Source: JAAYDI01 sp052034005
GTDB taxonomy: Bacteria; Planctomycetota; Planctomycetia; Pirellulales; Pirellulaceae
Assembly: GCA_052034005.1 (NCBI GenBank)
Contig: JBPOJB010000012.1
Span: 135,433-199,432 of the forward strand
Reading direction: 5' to 3'
DNA length: 64,000 nucleotides
The translations under genes were made by a program, and so were the position numbers. Below the pieces are notes generated by a model. The model searched no databases and had not been told where the DNA came from. It saw only the letters and a program-made list of their open reading frames with translations. Of this stretch, positions 1-9,144 are shown one piece after another. Position 1 is the stretch's first letter; every line of letters starts with the position of its first letter.

Positions 1-336
1 GACGATCGGCTGCCACTGCCGCGGCGAAAACACCACGTGCACCGCCCCCGCTTCGCGCAGCAGCCATTCGGCCGACTCCAACGCACGCTGGCCGAGCACC
101 ACGACGCGGGCGCGCGGGAACCCGGCCATCAGCCGCGGCAGCCACGGCAGGAGCGCCTCGAGATTGACCGTCGTCGCTTCGACCGCCACAAGGCTCGCCG
201 GACGGGCCGCCACCTCGCTCCAGCACGCATCGAGGCTGCGCGTCTGCAGGATGCGGTGCCCCACCTGTTGGAGCGGCCGGCGGAGCGCCGCCGCCCACCT
301 GTCCGTTCGCTCACAAATGATGATGCCGTGTGCCAC
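1..336 (-). CDS. Receiver-like (pseudo-response-regulator) protein, 3' end outside window
   Basis: This frame runs off the left edge and has at least 112 codons. I chose the GTG at 336 because a GAGG sits 9 bases upstream and the protein then opens with a typical first beta strand (AHGIIICERTD). The alternation of strands and helices resembles a CheY receiver: a second strand near residue 27, LVAVEA as strand 3, and RARVVVLGQRA as strand 4 followed by an AGAVHVVF strand. The position of the phosphoryl-accepting Asp appears to hold Glu (LVAVEA), and the acidic pair after strand 1 is not obvious. It follows the regulator at 368-1762 by 31 bases and is probably cotranscribed with it and the nuo operon. 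What is seen is the frame and fold-like pattern; the receiver assignment is inference. A TTG at 351 is an alternative start. Confidence 0.5.
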   Translation of the reverse strand, partial: MAHGIIICERTDRWAAALRRPLQQVGHRILQTRSLDACWSEVAARPASLVAVEATTVNLEALLPWLPRLMAGFPRARVVVLGQRALESAEWLLREAGAVHVVFSPRQWQPIV

Positions 337-367
337 TGCCGTGCGCCTCAACGCGTCTGTGCATATC

Positions 368-1762
368 CTAGCCCGAGAGCCCGAAGTATTCGAGCCGGCG
401 GTGAAAACGCGCACGGGTGACACCCAGCAGTCGCGCCGCCTTCGTCTTGTTCCCCTTGGCACGCTTCAACGCCCGCACCATCAGCTCCTTCTCGATCTCC
501 TCCAGCAACTGGGCCAGCACGATCGGCTGCTCCTCCCGACGCGGATGCGCCGCCGCCTGGTGCGCCCAATGGATCTTGTCCGGCAGGTGACGCGGCTCCA
601 CCAGCGGCCCATCGGCCGCCCGGCACGCCCACTCCACCACCGATGTCAACTCCTCCACGTTCTCCGGCCAAGGGTACGCCGCCAGCGCATCGAGGGATTC
701 GGACGTGAACCCGCCCAGTTGTCGGCCGCCCTGCATATTGAACCGCTCCACCAGGCATTGACATAACAGCGGGATGTCCTGCGGACGGGCCGCCAGCGGC
801 GGGATCTCGATCACCAAGGTGCTCAGCACGTGAGCCAGGTCCGCGCGGAAACGCCCCTGCTCCGCCAACGCCAGCAGCGGATCCCCGCTCGTGGCGATCG
901 TATACAGCTCGAGATCCGGCAGCGCCAGAAACCCCGCCAACTCCGCCTGCGCGTCCGGCGGCAACTGGTCGACATCCAGCAACAGCACGGTCGCCGCCCG
1001 AACAGTCGGCTCCGACATGCCCCCCGGCCGCTCACCGTCCGACGCGCTGAGCTGCCGCAGCAGGCCCGTGACAGTCGCCTGGATCAGTTCCGCGTCCAAT
1101 AGCGGGCACCACAGCGGCACAAGCAGGTCCGAGACGCCCGGCATGGCGCGACGATGCAACAGCCGCGCGACGTGCTCACGCCCGCTGCCGGCGGGACCGT
1201 GCACCAGCACGTGCGTCTTGCCGCGCGCGGCGAGCGCCAACTGATCACGCACGCGCTGAATCGCCGGACTGACACCGACAAGCTCATCCAGAGACTCGTC
1301 CTGCGGGTACCGGCGGCGCAGCCGGGCCAGGCGATGATGCAGGGCCGACGCTTCCGAACCCCCCGCCTCTTCGCCACGGCGTTCGTCCGACGCGGCGGAC
1401 AACATCACAACGACCCCCGGAAAACCTGCCGCATCATCCCCCAGCGACATGCAGTGCGCGCGCCGCGCCCGCAGTTCGCCCGACAGATGCAGCGCCAAGA
1501 CATGGAACGTGGCCGCCTGACCACTGAACACCTCGGGCGGAGGACACAGACTGGACGCGATGTCGCCGGGCACCGAGCCCGCCCCCACGGCCTGATAGTC
1601 GGAACGCTGTCCGACAAGCTGGTCGGCGTCGAGCCCCACCAGCTCGGCGCAGGCCGCGTTGCAGTAGATCAGGCGGCGCCGCTGATCGATCGCATACACG
1701 GGGCGCGCGGAAGCATCCAGCAGCTTCCCCAGGGCATGCTCTCTGGAGCGTACGCCAGCCAT
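368..1762 (-). CDS. PAS / AAA+ / Fis-type regulator resembling sigma54 activators, ATPase core degenerate
   Basis: A 464-residue protein with an N-terminal PAS-like segment (about residues 5-130, including VYAIDQRRRLIYCNAA), a central AAA+ domain resembling NtrC-type activators (about 160-385), and a C-terminal Fis-type helix-turn-helix (GNKTKAARLLGVTRARFHRR). The ATPase motifs are altered. Walker A reads GPAGSGRE (about 189-196), with Arg for the usual Lys. Walker B reads LLLDVDQLP, without the DE pair. No GAFTGA loop for sigma54 contact is present. An RFRADL arginine-finger-like motif remains. The ATG at 1762 lies 2 bases after the nuoN stop, so it is probably the last-but-one gene of the nuo transcript. 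It most likely binds DNA without activating sigma54; a repressor or scaffold role is possible. Target genes are unknown. Confidence 0.8.
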   Translation of the reverse strand: MAGVRSREHALGKLLDASARPVYAIDQRRRLIYCNAACAELVGLDADQLVGQRSDYQAVGAGSVPGDIASSLCPPPEVFSGQAATFHVLALHLSGELRARRAHCMSLGDDAAGFPGVVVMLSAASDERRGEEAGGSEASALHHRLARLRRRYPQDESLDELVGVSPAIQRVRDQLALAARGKTHVLVHGPAGSGREHVARLLHRRAMPGVSDLLVPLWCPLLDAELIQATVTGLLRQLSASDGERPGGMSEPTVRAATVLLLDVDQLPPDAQAELAGFLALPDLELYTIATSGDPLLALAEQGRFRADLAHVLSTLVIEIPPLAARPQDIPLLCQCLVERFNMQGGRQLGGFTSESLDALAAYPWPENVEELTSVVEWACRAADGPLVEPRHLPDKIHWAHQAAAHPRREEQPIVLAQLLEEIEKELMVRALKRAKGNKTKAARLLGVTRARFHRRLEYFGLSG

Positions 1763-1764
1763 GG

Positions 1765-3381
1765 TCAGCCACCACCCTCCCACGGCCGGCCTGCCCAACC
1801 GCCCTCCTCAAACCACACGCCGGCCGACTCGCCGTGCGGCCCGGCCGCCACGGCCGTACGCGAGGCTCCCAGCAGCAGGTCGGCCGAGGCGGCGGTCCGC
1901 AAAGCGATCCCCGGCCATAGGCTCAACACGACGACCAGCAGACAGCAGGCCATGACGCCCGACAGCACACCCGCACCGCCCTGCGGATCCAGCCGAGTCA
2001 CCGGGGACGCGAAGTACATGCAACCGATCACACGCAGATAATAGGCCGCCGCAATCGCCGCGTTCAACACGCCCGCAATGGCCAGCACCAGAAGCCACAC
2101 GCTCGCGCCTCCCGGACCGGCCAGCGCCAGCCGAATCGCCCCCGTGAACAGGGTCAGCTTCCCCCAGAAACCCGCCAGGGGCGGCAGACCCGCCAACGAA
2201 AACAGGCACAGGGCCAACGCCCCGGCCACCCACGGATGCGAACGCGCCAACCCGGCCAGCTCCGATACGCTGCTGACCTCCTGCCGGTCGCTGCTCAAAT
2301 AGGCCAACGCCCCGAAGACGCCCAACACGGCCAGCACGTACACCGCCAGATACAGCAGGGTCGCGCCGATCCCGCCCGCCCGGGAGCACGCCAACGCCAC
2401 CGTCAGGCCGATCAGCATGTAGCCGGCGTGCGCAATGGATGAGTAGGCCATGAGCCGGCGCAGGTTCTGTTGCCACAACGCACACACATTGCCCAACGTC
2501 ATCGTCAGGACGGCCAGCACCCACAGCAGAGGCCAGCCGAACGCCGAATCGGCCGGCAGGATGGCCACCACGAGGCGGATCAGCGCCAGGATGCCGCAGA
2601 TCTTCGGCGCCGCCGCCAGCAGACCGGCGTTGACGTTCGTCGTCCCCTGATACACGTCCGCCGCGTAGAAATGGAACGGCACGGCGGCGATCTTGAAGCC
2701 CAGGCCCGACACGATCAGCACCAGGCCCAGCAGGAACAACGTCACCTGCTCGGCCGGCAACCCCTCGATCGCCTCGCGAATCCCCGGCCATTGCGCCGTA
2801 CCGGAAATCAGCGTCGTGCCCCGGGCCACGCCGTACAGGAAACTGATCCCATAGAGCCATAGCGCGGAAGCCGCAATGCTCAAGAAGAAATACTTCACCG
2901 TCGCCTCGCCGCTGGCCCGGTCCGTGCGGCCGAGGAACAGCAGGACATACGTCGGAATGGAAATCAACTCCAGCGCCACGAACAGCAAGATCAACTCGTT
3001 GGCCCGGCACACCAGCATCATCCCTGCCGTCAACATCATGATCGTCGCCAGCACCTCGGTCGCCAGGCAGTCGCGGCCGGCGCGCGACGCGATCAACGTG
3101 AGCAACAGGCCGACCACCAGGCAGCAGATCCGGCTCGCCTGGCCCAAGTAGTCCACGATCAAGGGGCCGTTGAGCAGCGTGGCACCCTCCGCAACCTGCT
3201 GCCAGAGCGCGCCCTCGTTCCGGAGCACGACCAGGAACACAACCGCATACGTGGCGATCGCCATCGCGTTCCAGATCGACCGACCGGGCGACCAGGTGCC
3301 GCCGACGTAGATCCACGTCGCGATCACCACCAGGATGAATTCCGGCCATATCAGACTGACCGTGGAAAGATCAACGACCAC
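1765..3381 (-). CDS. nuoN: NADH-quinone oxidoreductase subunit N
   Basis: A 538-residue antiporter-like membrane subunit of complex I that contributes to proton translocation in the cytoplasmic membrane. Many hydrophobic helices are visible, along with the family hallmarks: a lysine in the region GLGFKIAAVPFHFYAADVYQG and the motif LRRLMAYSSIAHAGYML. I start it at the GTG at 3381, which has a GGGAGG ribosome site 9 bases upstream and overlaps the nuoM stop by 11 bases. A longer frame upstream lies wholly inside nuoM and is unlikely. The length is slightly above the usual 480-500. It is the last nuo structural gene before the regulator. High confidence from motif and gene order. Confidence 0.95.
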   Translation of the reverse strand: MVVDLSTVSLIWPEFILVVIATWIYVGGTWSPGRSIWNAMAIATYAVVFLVVLRNEGALWQQVAEGATLLNGPLIVDYLGQASRICCLVVGLLLTLIASRAGRDCLATEVLATIMMLTAGMMLVCRANELILLFVALELISIPTYVLLFLGRTDRASGEATVKYFFLSIAASALWLYGISFLYGVARGTTLISGTAQWPGIREAIEGLPAEQVTLFLLGLVLIVSGLGFKIAAVPFHFYAADVYQGTTNVNAGLLAAAPKICGILALIRLVVAILPADSAFGWPLLWVLAVLTMTLGNVCALWQQNLRRLMAYSSIAHAGYMLIGLTVALACSRAGGIGATLLYLAVYVLAVLGVFGALAYLSSDRQEVSSVSELAGLARSHPWVAGALALCLFSLAGLPPLAGFWGKLTLFTGAIRLALAGPGGASVWLLVLAIAGVLNAAIAAAYYLRVIGCMYFASPVTRLDPQGGAGVLSGVMACCLLVVVLSLWPGIALRTAASADLLLGASRTAVAAGPHGESAGVWFEEGGWAGRPWEGGG

Positions 3382-5032
3382 CTGTGCGCACCTCCCGCAG
3401 AACGACGTGCGAGGCCTCCGTGACACCTGCTCCCGGCGTCCCGGCAACTTCCCCGTACTCGCCGCCGATCGCCCCCTGCACCACCGACGTCACACGATCC
3501 AAGGTGGGTGCCATGCGGTGCAGGAAGAAACTCGGCTGGACGCCGATCCAGACCACGAGCGCCGCCAGGGGGGCGAGCGCCGCCACTTCGCGCCGACTCA
3601 AATCGCGCACCACCCGGCCCGCCCCTTCGGCCGGCTCCCGCAGCGGCCCGAAAAAGACGCGCTGGATCATCCACAACATATACCAGGCGCCCAGCACCAC
3701 GCCCGCCACGGCCAGGACCGAGATCGCGTGCAACTGGGCCGGCAGGATCGGCGGCAGCGAGCCCCACGCGCGCTGGAACATGCCCAACAGCACCAGGAAC
3801 TCGCCGGCAAACCCGTTCAAACCCGGCAGGCCAATGCTCGACAACGTGAACACGAGCATGAAGAACGCCAGCCAAGGCAGCCGGCGCGCCAACCCGCCCA
3901 ACTGCCGCATCTCGCGCGTGTGGTAACGCTCGTACAGCATCCCCACCAGCGCGAACAACGCACCGGTCGAAATCCCATGGTTGACCATCTGCAGCGTGCC
4001 GCCTTGCACCCCCAGCCGATTCGCGGCAAACAGCCCCAACATGCAATAGCCCAAATGGCTGACGCTCGAATAGGCAATCAGCCGCTTGATGTCCCGCTGG
4101 GCCAACGCCACCAACGCCCCGTACAAAATGCCCAGCACCGCCAACCACAGGAGGATCGGCATGCAGACGGCCGTCGCCGCCGGCAACATCGCCATGTTGA
4201 ACCGCAAGAACCCGTAGGTGCCGATCTTCAGCATGATCCCCGCCAGAAACACACTGCCCGCCGTCGGCGCCTGGACGTGCGCCAGCGGCAGCCAGGTGTG
4301 GAGCGGGAACAACGGCACCTTGATCGCGAACCCGGCAAACAGGCCCCAGAACACCGCCAGCTGCCAGGACAACGGCGCGATCGGATGCACCTGGAGCGAC
4401 GCCGTCAGCTCCGGGATCGAAAACGTCAACCGGCCCGTGTGCCGCGCATCCCACAGCACGACCGCCAGCAATGACAAGAATGTCAGCAGACTGCCCGCCA
4501 ACGTGTAGACGAAGAACTTCCGCGCTGCATATTGCCGCTCTTCGCTCCCCCAGATCCCAATCAGGAAGAACAACGGAATCAACGTGAACTCGAAGAAAAT
4601 ATAAAACAGGATGATGTCCCGCGCTGCGAAGACGCCCAGACAACCCGCCTCCAGCAGCAACAACATGGCGTAGAACAACGCCACCTCCCGATCGATCGCC
4701 TCCCAACTCACCAGCACCGCAGTGAACATCAACAGCGCCGACAACGCGAACAACCAGAGCCCCAACCCGTCCAATCCGACATCCAGCCGGATGTCCATCG
4801 GCGAGCCGGGCCCCATCCAGGCCAACGTCGTCACGCCGAACCCGTCGCCTGCCATCCCGTCCGCCGGGAACTGGACCACGATCACGCAGGTCAACACCAG
4901 CGTCACGACCGTCGTGCACAGCGCGCCGGCCCGCACCGCTCCGTGCCCCAGACGCGACAACGGGCCGATCAGGACGGCGCCCGCCAGCGGCACCAGGATC
5001 GTGACCAGTGGCAAATGACCGATTGTCGTCAT
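3371..5032 (-). CDS. nuoM: NADH-quinone oxidoreductase subunit M
   Basis: A 553-residue antiporter-like subunit of complex I with about 14 predicted membrane segments, involved in proton pumping. The characteristic features are FAIKVPLFPLHTWLPLAH, which contains the conserved Lys and the PxHxWLPxAH signature, and the motif DIKRLIAYSSVSHLGYCML. The N-terminus MTTIGHLPLVTILVPLAGA fits the family. It starts 12 bases after the nuoL stop and overlaps the start of nuoN, so translation is probably coupled. A conserved Glu in the early helix region (ALFYAMLLLLEAGCLGVF) is also present. Length is slightly above the usual 500. Confidence 0.96.
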   Translation of the reverse strand: MTTIGHLPLVTILVPLAGAVLIGPLSRLGHGAVRAGALCTTVVTLVLTCVIVVQFPADGMAGDGFGVTTLAWMGPGSPMDIRLDVGLDGLGLWLFALSALLMFTAVLVSWEAIDREVALFYAMLLLLEAGCLGVFAARDIILFYIFFEFTLIPLFFLIGIWGSEERQYAARKFFVYTLAGSLLTFLSLLAVVLWDARHTGRLTFSIPELTASLQVHPIAPLSWQLAVFWGLFAGFAIKVPLFPLHTWLPLAHVQAPTAGSVFLAGIMLKIGTYGFLRFNMAMLPAATAVCMPILLWLAVLGILYGALVALAQRDIKRLIAYSSVSHLGYCMLGLFAANRLGVQGGTLQMVNHGISTGALFALVGMLYERYHTREMRQLGGLARRLPWLAFFMLVFTLSSIGLPGLNGFAGEFLVLLGMFQRAWGSLPPILPAQLHAISVLAVAGVVLGAWYMLWMIQRVFFGPLREPAEGAGRVVRDLSRREVAALAPLAALVVWIGVQPSFFLHRMAPTLDRVTSVVQGAIGGEYGEVAGTPGAGVTEASHVVLREVRTGGR

Positions 5033-5044
5033 CCGATACCCCTG

Positions 5045-7417
5045 CTACCGATTCCCACCTGCGGCCAACACCGCCGCCAACCACTCGACGACCCGGACGC
5101 TGAGCTGCCCATCGACGGCCGCCAGCAACACGACCACCAGCACCAACGCACCCGCGATCATCCCCAGCGCGTAGAACTGGACCAGACCGGTCTGGAGCGA
5201 CCGGAACAGCGCGCCCACGTACAGCGGGACGCGCCCCAAGGCGTTCACCAGGGCGTCCACCACCCAGTCGTCCACAACCCCACAGAGCCACGCCAGCGCG
5301 CGCAGAGGCAGCACGATCAGCACGTGGTACAGCTCGTCCAGGAAAAACTTGCCGTAGGCCAGGTGATAGGGCGACAGGAAGCGGCCCGCCAGCAAGGGCG
5401 TCGACAGGACCAACGCGGTCAGCAAAACGACGCTCACCAACGCGTGCACCAGCCAGCGGAGCCGCACGGCTGCCGCCGCCCGGTAGATCCCCTGCATCCA
5501 CGGCCCGTGCGTCAGCCGCACCAGCCGCGCCTGCTCACTGGCCGCCGCCATCCACTCGAAGTCCAGCAGGGACCGCAGACGCGCCAACAGGCGGCGGTCC
5601 CCCAGATACAGATAGGACGCCAGGCCGATGCCCGCGGAAGCCACCAGCATGCTCATCGCCGCCACGCCGAAGTGGAACGCGCCCAGCGCTTCCGTCCGGG
5701 CAACGGGCCCGGCCAGCGACGGCGTCCTGGCCAGCAGCGCGGCGAACGGATGCCCGCCCCCCAGGTAGCTCTGGTCGAGCAGCAGGCCGACCACCGCTGC
5801 GCCCGCCGCCAGGACCACCAAGGGCCAGACTATCACGCCAGGCGACTCGCGGGCATGGCCGCCCGCCTCGGCCGGCACCCGGCGCTCCCCGAAAAAGGTC
5901 AAGTACAGCATGCGAAACGTATAGACGCTCGTCAGGAACGCGGTCGCCAGCGCCGTGTAATACAACAGCTCGTAGACCGACGCGAATCCCGCCCCCTGGC
6001 CCGACAGGTGCGCCTTGCCCTGGACCGCCGCCAGAATCGCATCCTTGCTCCAGAACCCTGCCAGCGGCGCGATCCCCGACAGCGCCAGGCAACCGACAAG
6101 GAACGTCCCGAACGTGCGCGGCATCACCCTGCGCAGCCCGCCGAACCGGCGCATGTCGACCACGTTCCCCATCGCGTGCATCACGCTGCCCGCGCCCAGA
6201 AACAGCAACGCCTTGAAGAAGGCGTGCGTGAACAGGTGGAACATGCCCGCCGAGATGCCGGCCAACGTGCCGGTGCCCAGGCCCAGGAACATGTATCCCA
6301 GCTGGCTGATCGTCGAATAGGCCAGCACGCGCTTCAGATCGAACTGGGTCAGCGCGATCAGGGCCGCCAGCAGCGCCGTGAACGTGCCGATGCCGGCCAC
6401 CGCCAGCTGCGCCGCCGGGGCCGCCATGAAGAGCGGCGTGCAGCGCGCGATCATGTACACGCCCGCCGTCACCATCGTGGCCGCGTGGATGAGCGCGCTG
6501 ACCGGCGTCGGCCCCTCCATCGCGTCCGGCAACCAGACGTGCAGCGGGAACTGAGCGCTCTTGCCGCAGGCCCCGAGCAGGAGGAGCAGGCAGATGGCCA
6601 GCCCCGTCGCGCCGCCGACATGGCCCAGCGACGTCGTGCGGTAGACGCTCAGAACGCCCGGAATCGAGCCGGCGCCGGGCGCCGCCGACACGGACGCCGA
6701 CGCGTCCCCTGCCAGCGCGGCGGGCAAGACCCGCGGCGTGTCGTGGTAGTTCAGCGTGCCATACGTGGTCCAGATCAGAAACACGCCGAGCATGAACCCG
6801 AAATCGCCCACCCGATTGACCAGGAATGCCTTCAGCCCGGCCGCCGCGGCCGATGGCTTTTCGTACCAGAAGCCGATCAGGAGGTAGCTGCACAGGCCTA
6901 CCCCCTCCCAGAAAACGAACAACAACAGGAAGTTGCTGACCGACACGAGCATCGTCATGGAAAACACGAACAGGCCAATGTAGGCGAAAAAACGCCAGTA
7001 GCCCCGGTCGGCGCGCATGTACCCCACCGAGTAGACCGCCACCACCAGCGAGACGAAGGTGACCATGGCCAGCATGATCGCGGTCAGACTGTCCAGACGA
7101 AGTGCCACGTCGATCGCCAGGTCGCACGCCGCACCCCGCGCGCTGAGTAGGCCCGCGGCCGGATCGGCCGCCGGCTGATACGCGCCCTCCATCAGGGCCC
7201 ACGTCCAGCACGACACGACTCGCTCGTACCCGGCGGGCTGCCGCGCGGTGTGCCACAGCAGCGCCAGACTGCACAGCGCGGACGCGCTCAGCGCCAGGAC
7301 CACCGGCCAATGACTGCGCGCGCGCAGCACCCGCGGCCCCAGGACCGCCACCAGAACGGCCGCCGCCAACGGCAGCCCCGGCACCAGGATCATCAGCAGG
7401 TTCAGCATCGTATCCAT
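5045..7417 (-). CDS. nuoL: NADH-quinone oxidoreductase subunit L
   Basis: A 790-residue distal antiporter-like subunit of complex I. Recognised by the DRGYWRFFAYIGLFVFSM segment, the FWEGVGLCSYLLIGFWYEKP motif, the HVWLPDAMEGPTPVSALIHA motif and DLKRVLAYSTISQLGYMFLG. The C-terminal part contains the long-helix region that runs along the membrane arm in known structures. At 790 residues it is longer than the usual 610-670. Part of the excess is an extra low-conservation stretch around residues 225-255 (rich in Ala, Ser and Gly), and part is in the C-terminal third. It begins 4 bases after the nuoK stop. ATG start at 7417. Confidence 0.96.
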   Translation of the reverse strand: MDTMLNLLMILVPGLPLAAAVLVAVLGPRVLRARSHWPVVLALSASALCSLALLWHTARQPAGYERVVSCWTWALMEGAYQPAADPAAGLLSARGAACDLAIDVALRLDSLTAIMLAMVTFVSLVVAVYSVGYMRADRGYWRFFAYIGLFVFSMTMLVSVSNFLLLFVFWEGVGLCSYLLIGFWYEKPSAAAAGLKAFLVNRVGDFGFMLGVFLIWTTYGTLNYHDTPRVLPAALAGDASASVSAAPGAGSIPGVLSVYRTTSLGHVGGATGLAICLLLLLGACGKSAQFPLHVWLPDAMEGPTPVSALIHAATMVTAGVYMIARCTPLFMAAPAAQLAVAGIGTFTALLAALIALTQFDLKRVLAYSTISQLGYMFLGLGTGTLAGISAGMFHLFTHAFFKALLFLGAGSVMHAMGNVVDMRRFGGLRRVMPRTFGTFLVGCLALSGIAPLAGFWSKDAILAAVQGKAHLSGQGAGFASVYELLYYTALATAFLTSVYTFRMLYLTFFGERRVPAEAGGHARESPGVIVWPLVVLAAGAAVVGLLLDQSYLGGGHPFAALLARTPSLAGPVARTEALGAFHFGVAAMSMLVASAGIGLASYLYLGDRRLLARLRSLLDFEWMAAASEQARLVRLTHGPWMQGIYRAAAAVRLRWLVHALVSVVLLTALVLSTPLLAGRFLSPYHLAYGKFFLDELYHVLIVLPLRALAWLCGVVDDWVVDALVNALGRVPLYVGALFRSLQTGLVQFYALGMIAGALVLVVVLLAAVDGQLSVRVVEWLAAVLAAGGNR

Positions 7418-7421
7418 GTCG

Positions 7422-7874
7422 TCACAATTCGCTGCGGTACCACGGTTCCTGCTCGCCGCCCGGCGGCCGCACGCCCGCCCGCGGCAAGGCGGGCCAGACG
7501 GCCGGCGCCTCGCGCTGCTCCGGCACCTCGCGGTCGACGTGCGGAGGCAGCCCCTCTTCCCGCAGGTCCTGCCACAGCACGATATCCAGCGTGTTGTTGC
7601 GGCGCGCCAAGGCCAGGATCAGGGCCAGCGCGATGGCCGCCTCGCACGCCGCCACCGTGATGATGAACAACACCAGCATCTGGCCGCCCCAATCGTCACA
7701 GAAACGCGACCAGGCCACCAGGCTGATCGCCACCCCCTGCAGCATCATCTCCGCGCAGAGGAACAACACGATCATGTTGCGCCGCACCAGGAAACCGGTC
7801 ATCCCGATCGCCACCAGCAGCCCGCCGACGATCAGGTAGTCGTGCAGCAAGGCGGCTTCGTCGATCCCGCTCAT
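7422..7874 (-). CDS. nuoK: NADH-quinone oxidoreductase subunit K with C-terminal extension
   Basis: A 150-residue small membrane subunit of complex I. Three transmembrane helices are visible in the first 100 residues, with the conserved Glu in LFLCAEMMLQG and a second Glu in VAACEAAIALALI. These are the charged residues used in the proton pathway. The family is normally about 100 residues; here a polar, Pro- and Glu-rich tail of about 50 residues follows the third helix and ends in PWYRSEL. The ATG overlaps the nuoJ stop as ATGA, which fixes the start. The open frame extends far upstream through nuoJ but has no family similarity there. Confidence 0.94.
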   Translation of the reverse strand: MSGIDEAALLHDYLIVGGLLVAIGMTGFLVRRNMIVLFLCAEMMLQGVAISLVAWSRFCDDWGGQMLVLFIITVAACEAAIALALILALARRNNTLDIVLWQDLREEGLPPHVDREVPEQREAPAVWPALPRAGVRPPGGEQEPWYRSEL

Positions 7875-8602
7875 CGCGCCACCTCCTCGCTCGGCGCGCA
7901 CGCCGACTGCCTGGACTGGATCATGATCGAGATGGCGCCCACCAGCGCCACCAGCAGCAGCGCGCCCGCCACCTCGACACTCAACAAGTGCCGCGTGAAC
8001 AACTCGGTCCCGAAACGCGCCATGTGCGCCGGCTGCATCACGTCCGACTCCGCCGCCGAAGAGGCGGCCGGCGATTGCGACACGGCCGCCCCCGAGATGG
8101 CGACCGTCAAGAGCCCGACCAGCAGCGCCGCCACGAGCGCGGCGACCGATTTGGTGTACACACCCCACGTAATGCGATCGTAGGGCGCCTGGCCTTCCGG
8201 CTGAGCCAACATGATCACGAACAGGAACGTCACCAGGATGGCGCCGGCGTAGACCGCCAGCGTCGAAATGCTCAGGAACTGCGCGCCGTCGAAGAACAAC
8301 AGCCCGGCGGTGCCCAACAGCGACAACCCGAACCACAGGGCCGTGTAGACGGGACGCACGGTCGCGATCGCGGCCGTCGCCGACACGACCGTCACCGTGG
8401 CCAACGCCCAGAACACGCACTCGGCCGAGAACGAGACCAGCGGCAACATCATCCCGAACAGGATCAACAGGACGCTCAACGCCCCCAGCGTGGCACCCGC
8501 CAGGTGCCGGCGACCCGTGGTCGCTGGCAACAGCAGGCACAAGGCCACCACGCCGCAGGCAAGCGCGCCGCACGCGAACCAGAACGGGCCGACAGCGTTC
8601 AT
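7871..8602 (-). CDS. nuoJ: NADH-quinone oxidoreductase subunit J
   Basis: A 243-residue membrane subunit of complex I with five hydrophobic segments. The family signature VYAGAILVTFLFVIMLAQPEG is present after a helix reading ALWFGLSLLGTAGLLFF; the Tyr/Gly region marks the helix that distorts during the catalytic cycle in known structures. It is longer than typical NuoJ (165-200) because of an N-terminal helix pair and a variable loop between the last two helices (SQSPAASSAAESDVMQPAHM). Its ATG overlaps the nuoI stop, and its stop overlaps the nuoK start. Confidence 0.94.
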   Translation of the reverse strand: MNAVGPFWFACGALACGVVALCLLLPATTGRRHLAGATLGALSVLLILFGMMLPLVSFSAECVFWALATVTVVSATAAIATVRPVYTALWFGLSLLGTAGLLFFDGAQFLSISTLAVYAGAILVTFLFVIMLAQPEGQAPYDRITWGVYTKSVAALVAALLVGLLTVAISGAAVSQSPAASSAAESDVMQPAHMARFGTELFTRHLLSVEVAGALLLVALVGAISIMIQSRQSACAPSEEVAR

Positions 8603-9144
8603 GGCAAACCGCCTCCCGGATCCGACCGCATCGGTTCGCGGTCACGCGTCGCATCATACACGCTCAACAGCTTCTCCTTGTCGAACACCATCTCCTCGCG
8701 GCTCCGCCCCGTCAGGTTGTACAGGCTCGTCAGCTCGATCGCGTCGACGGGACAGGCCTCCTCGCACATCCCGCAGAAGATGCACCGCAACTCGTCGATC
8801 ACGAAACTCGCCGGATACTTCTCGCGGTCCGGCCAGGGACTCTCCGCCGCTACAATGTCGATGCAATGCGCCGGGCAGGCCGTCGCGCAGAGGAAGCAGG
8901 CCACGCACTTCACCCGGCCGCGCTCGTCTTTGTTCAGCCGATGGACACCCCGGTAGATCAACGGGTTGTCGATCCGCGGCTCCTCCTCCGGATAGCTGAC
9001 CGTGACCGTCCGGCCGGCCAAGGCGGCAGCCAGGTGCCGCGCCGTGGTCGCCAGGCCCTGGACCACCAGCGGCAGGTACAGCCGTTCGGCCAACCCCAGC
9101 TCGGAACGTTCCGCCCATCGGACGTGCGGATCGTCGGACTTCAT
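8599..9144 (-). CDS. nuoI: NADH-quinone oxidoreductase subunit I (two 4Fe-4S clusters)
   Basis: A 181-residue ferredoxin-like subunit that carries clusters N6a and N6b in the quinone-reducing arm. Two classical eight-iron motifs are visible, CVACFLCATACP (about residues 80-91) and CIFCGMCEEACP (about 120-131). An amphipathic N-terminal helix would lie against the membrane. The ATG at 9144 overlaps the nuoH stop as ATGA. A short polar tail follows the cluster domain. Size and motif spacing match the family. Confidence 0.96.
   Translation of the reverse strand: MKSDDPHVRWAERSELGLAERLYLPLVVQGLATTARHLAAALAGRTVTVSYPEEEPRIDNPLIYRGVHRLNKDERGRVKCVACFLCATACPAHCIDIVAAESPWPDREKYPASFVIDELRCIFCGMCEEACPVDAIELTSLYNLTGRSREEMVFDKEKLLSVYDATRDREPMRSDPGGGLP

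Noticed and set aside
4532..7150. 872-codon open frame on the plus strand
   Set aside because: It is antisense to nuoM and nuoL, full of Arg, Gln and His as expected of a GC-rich shadow, with no domain.
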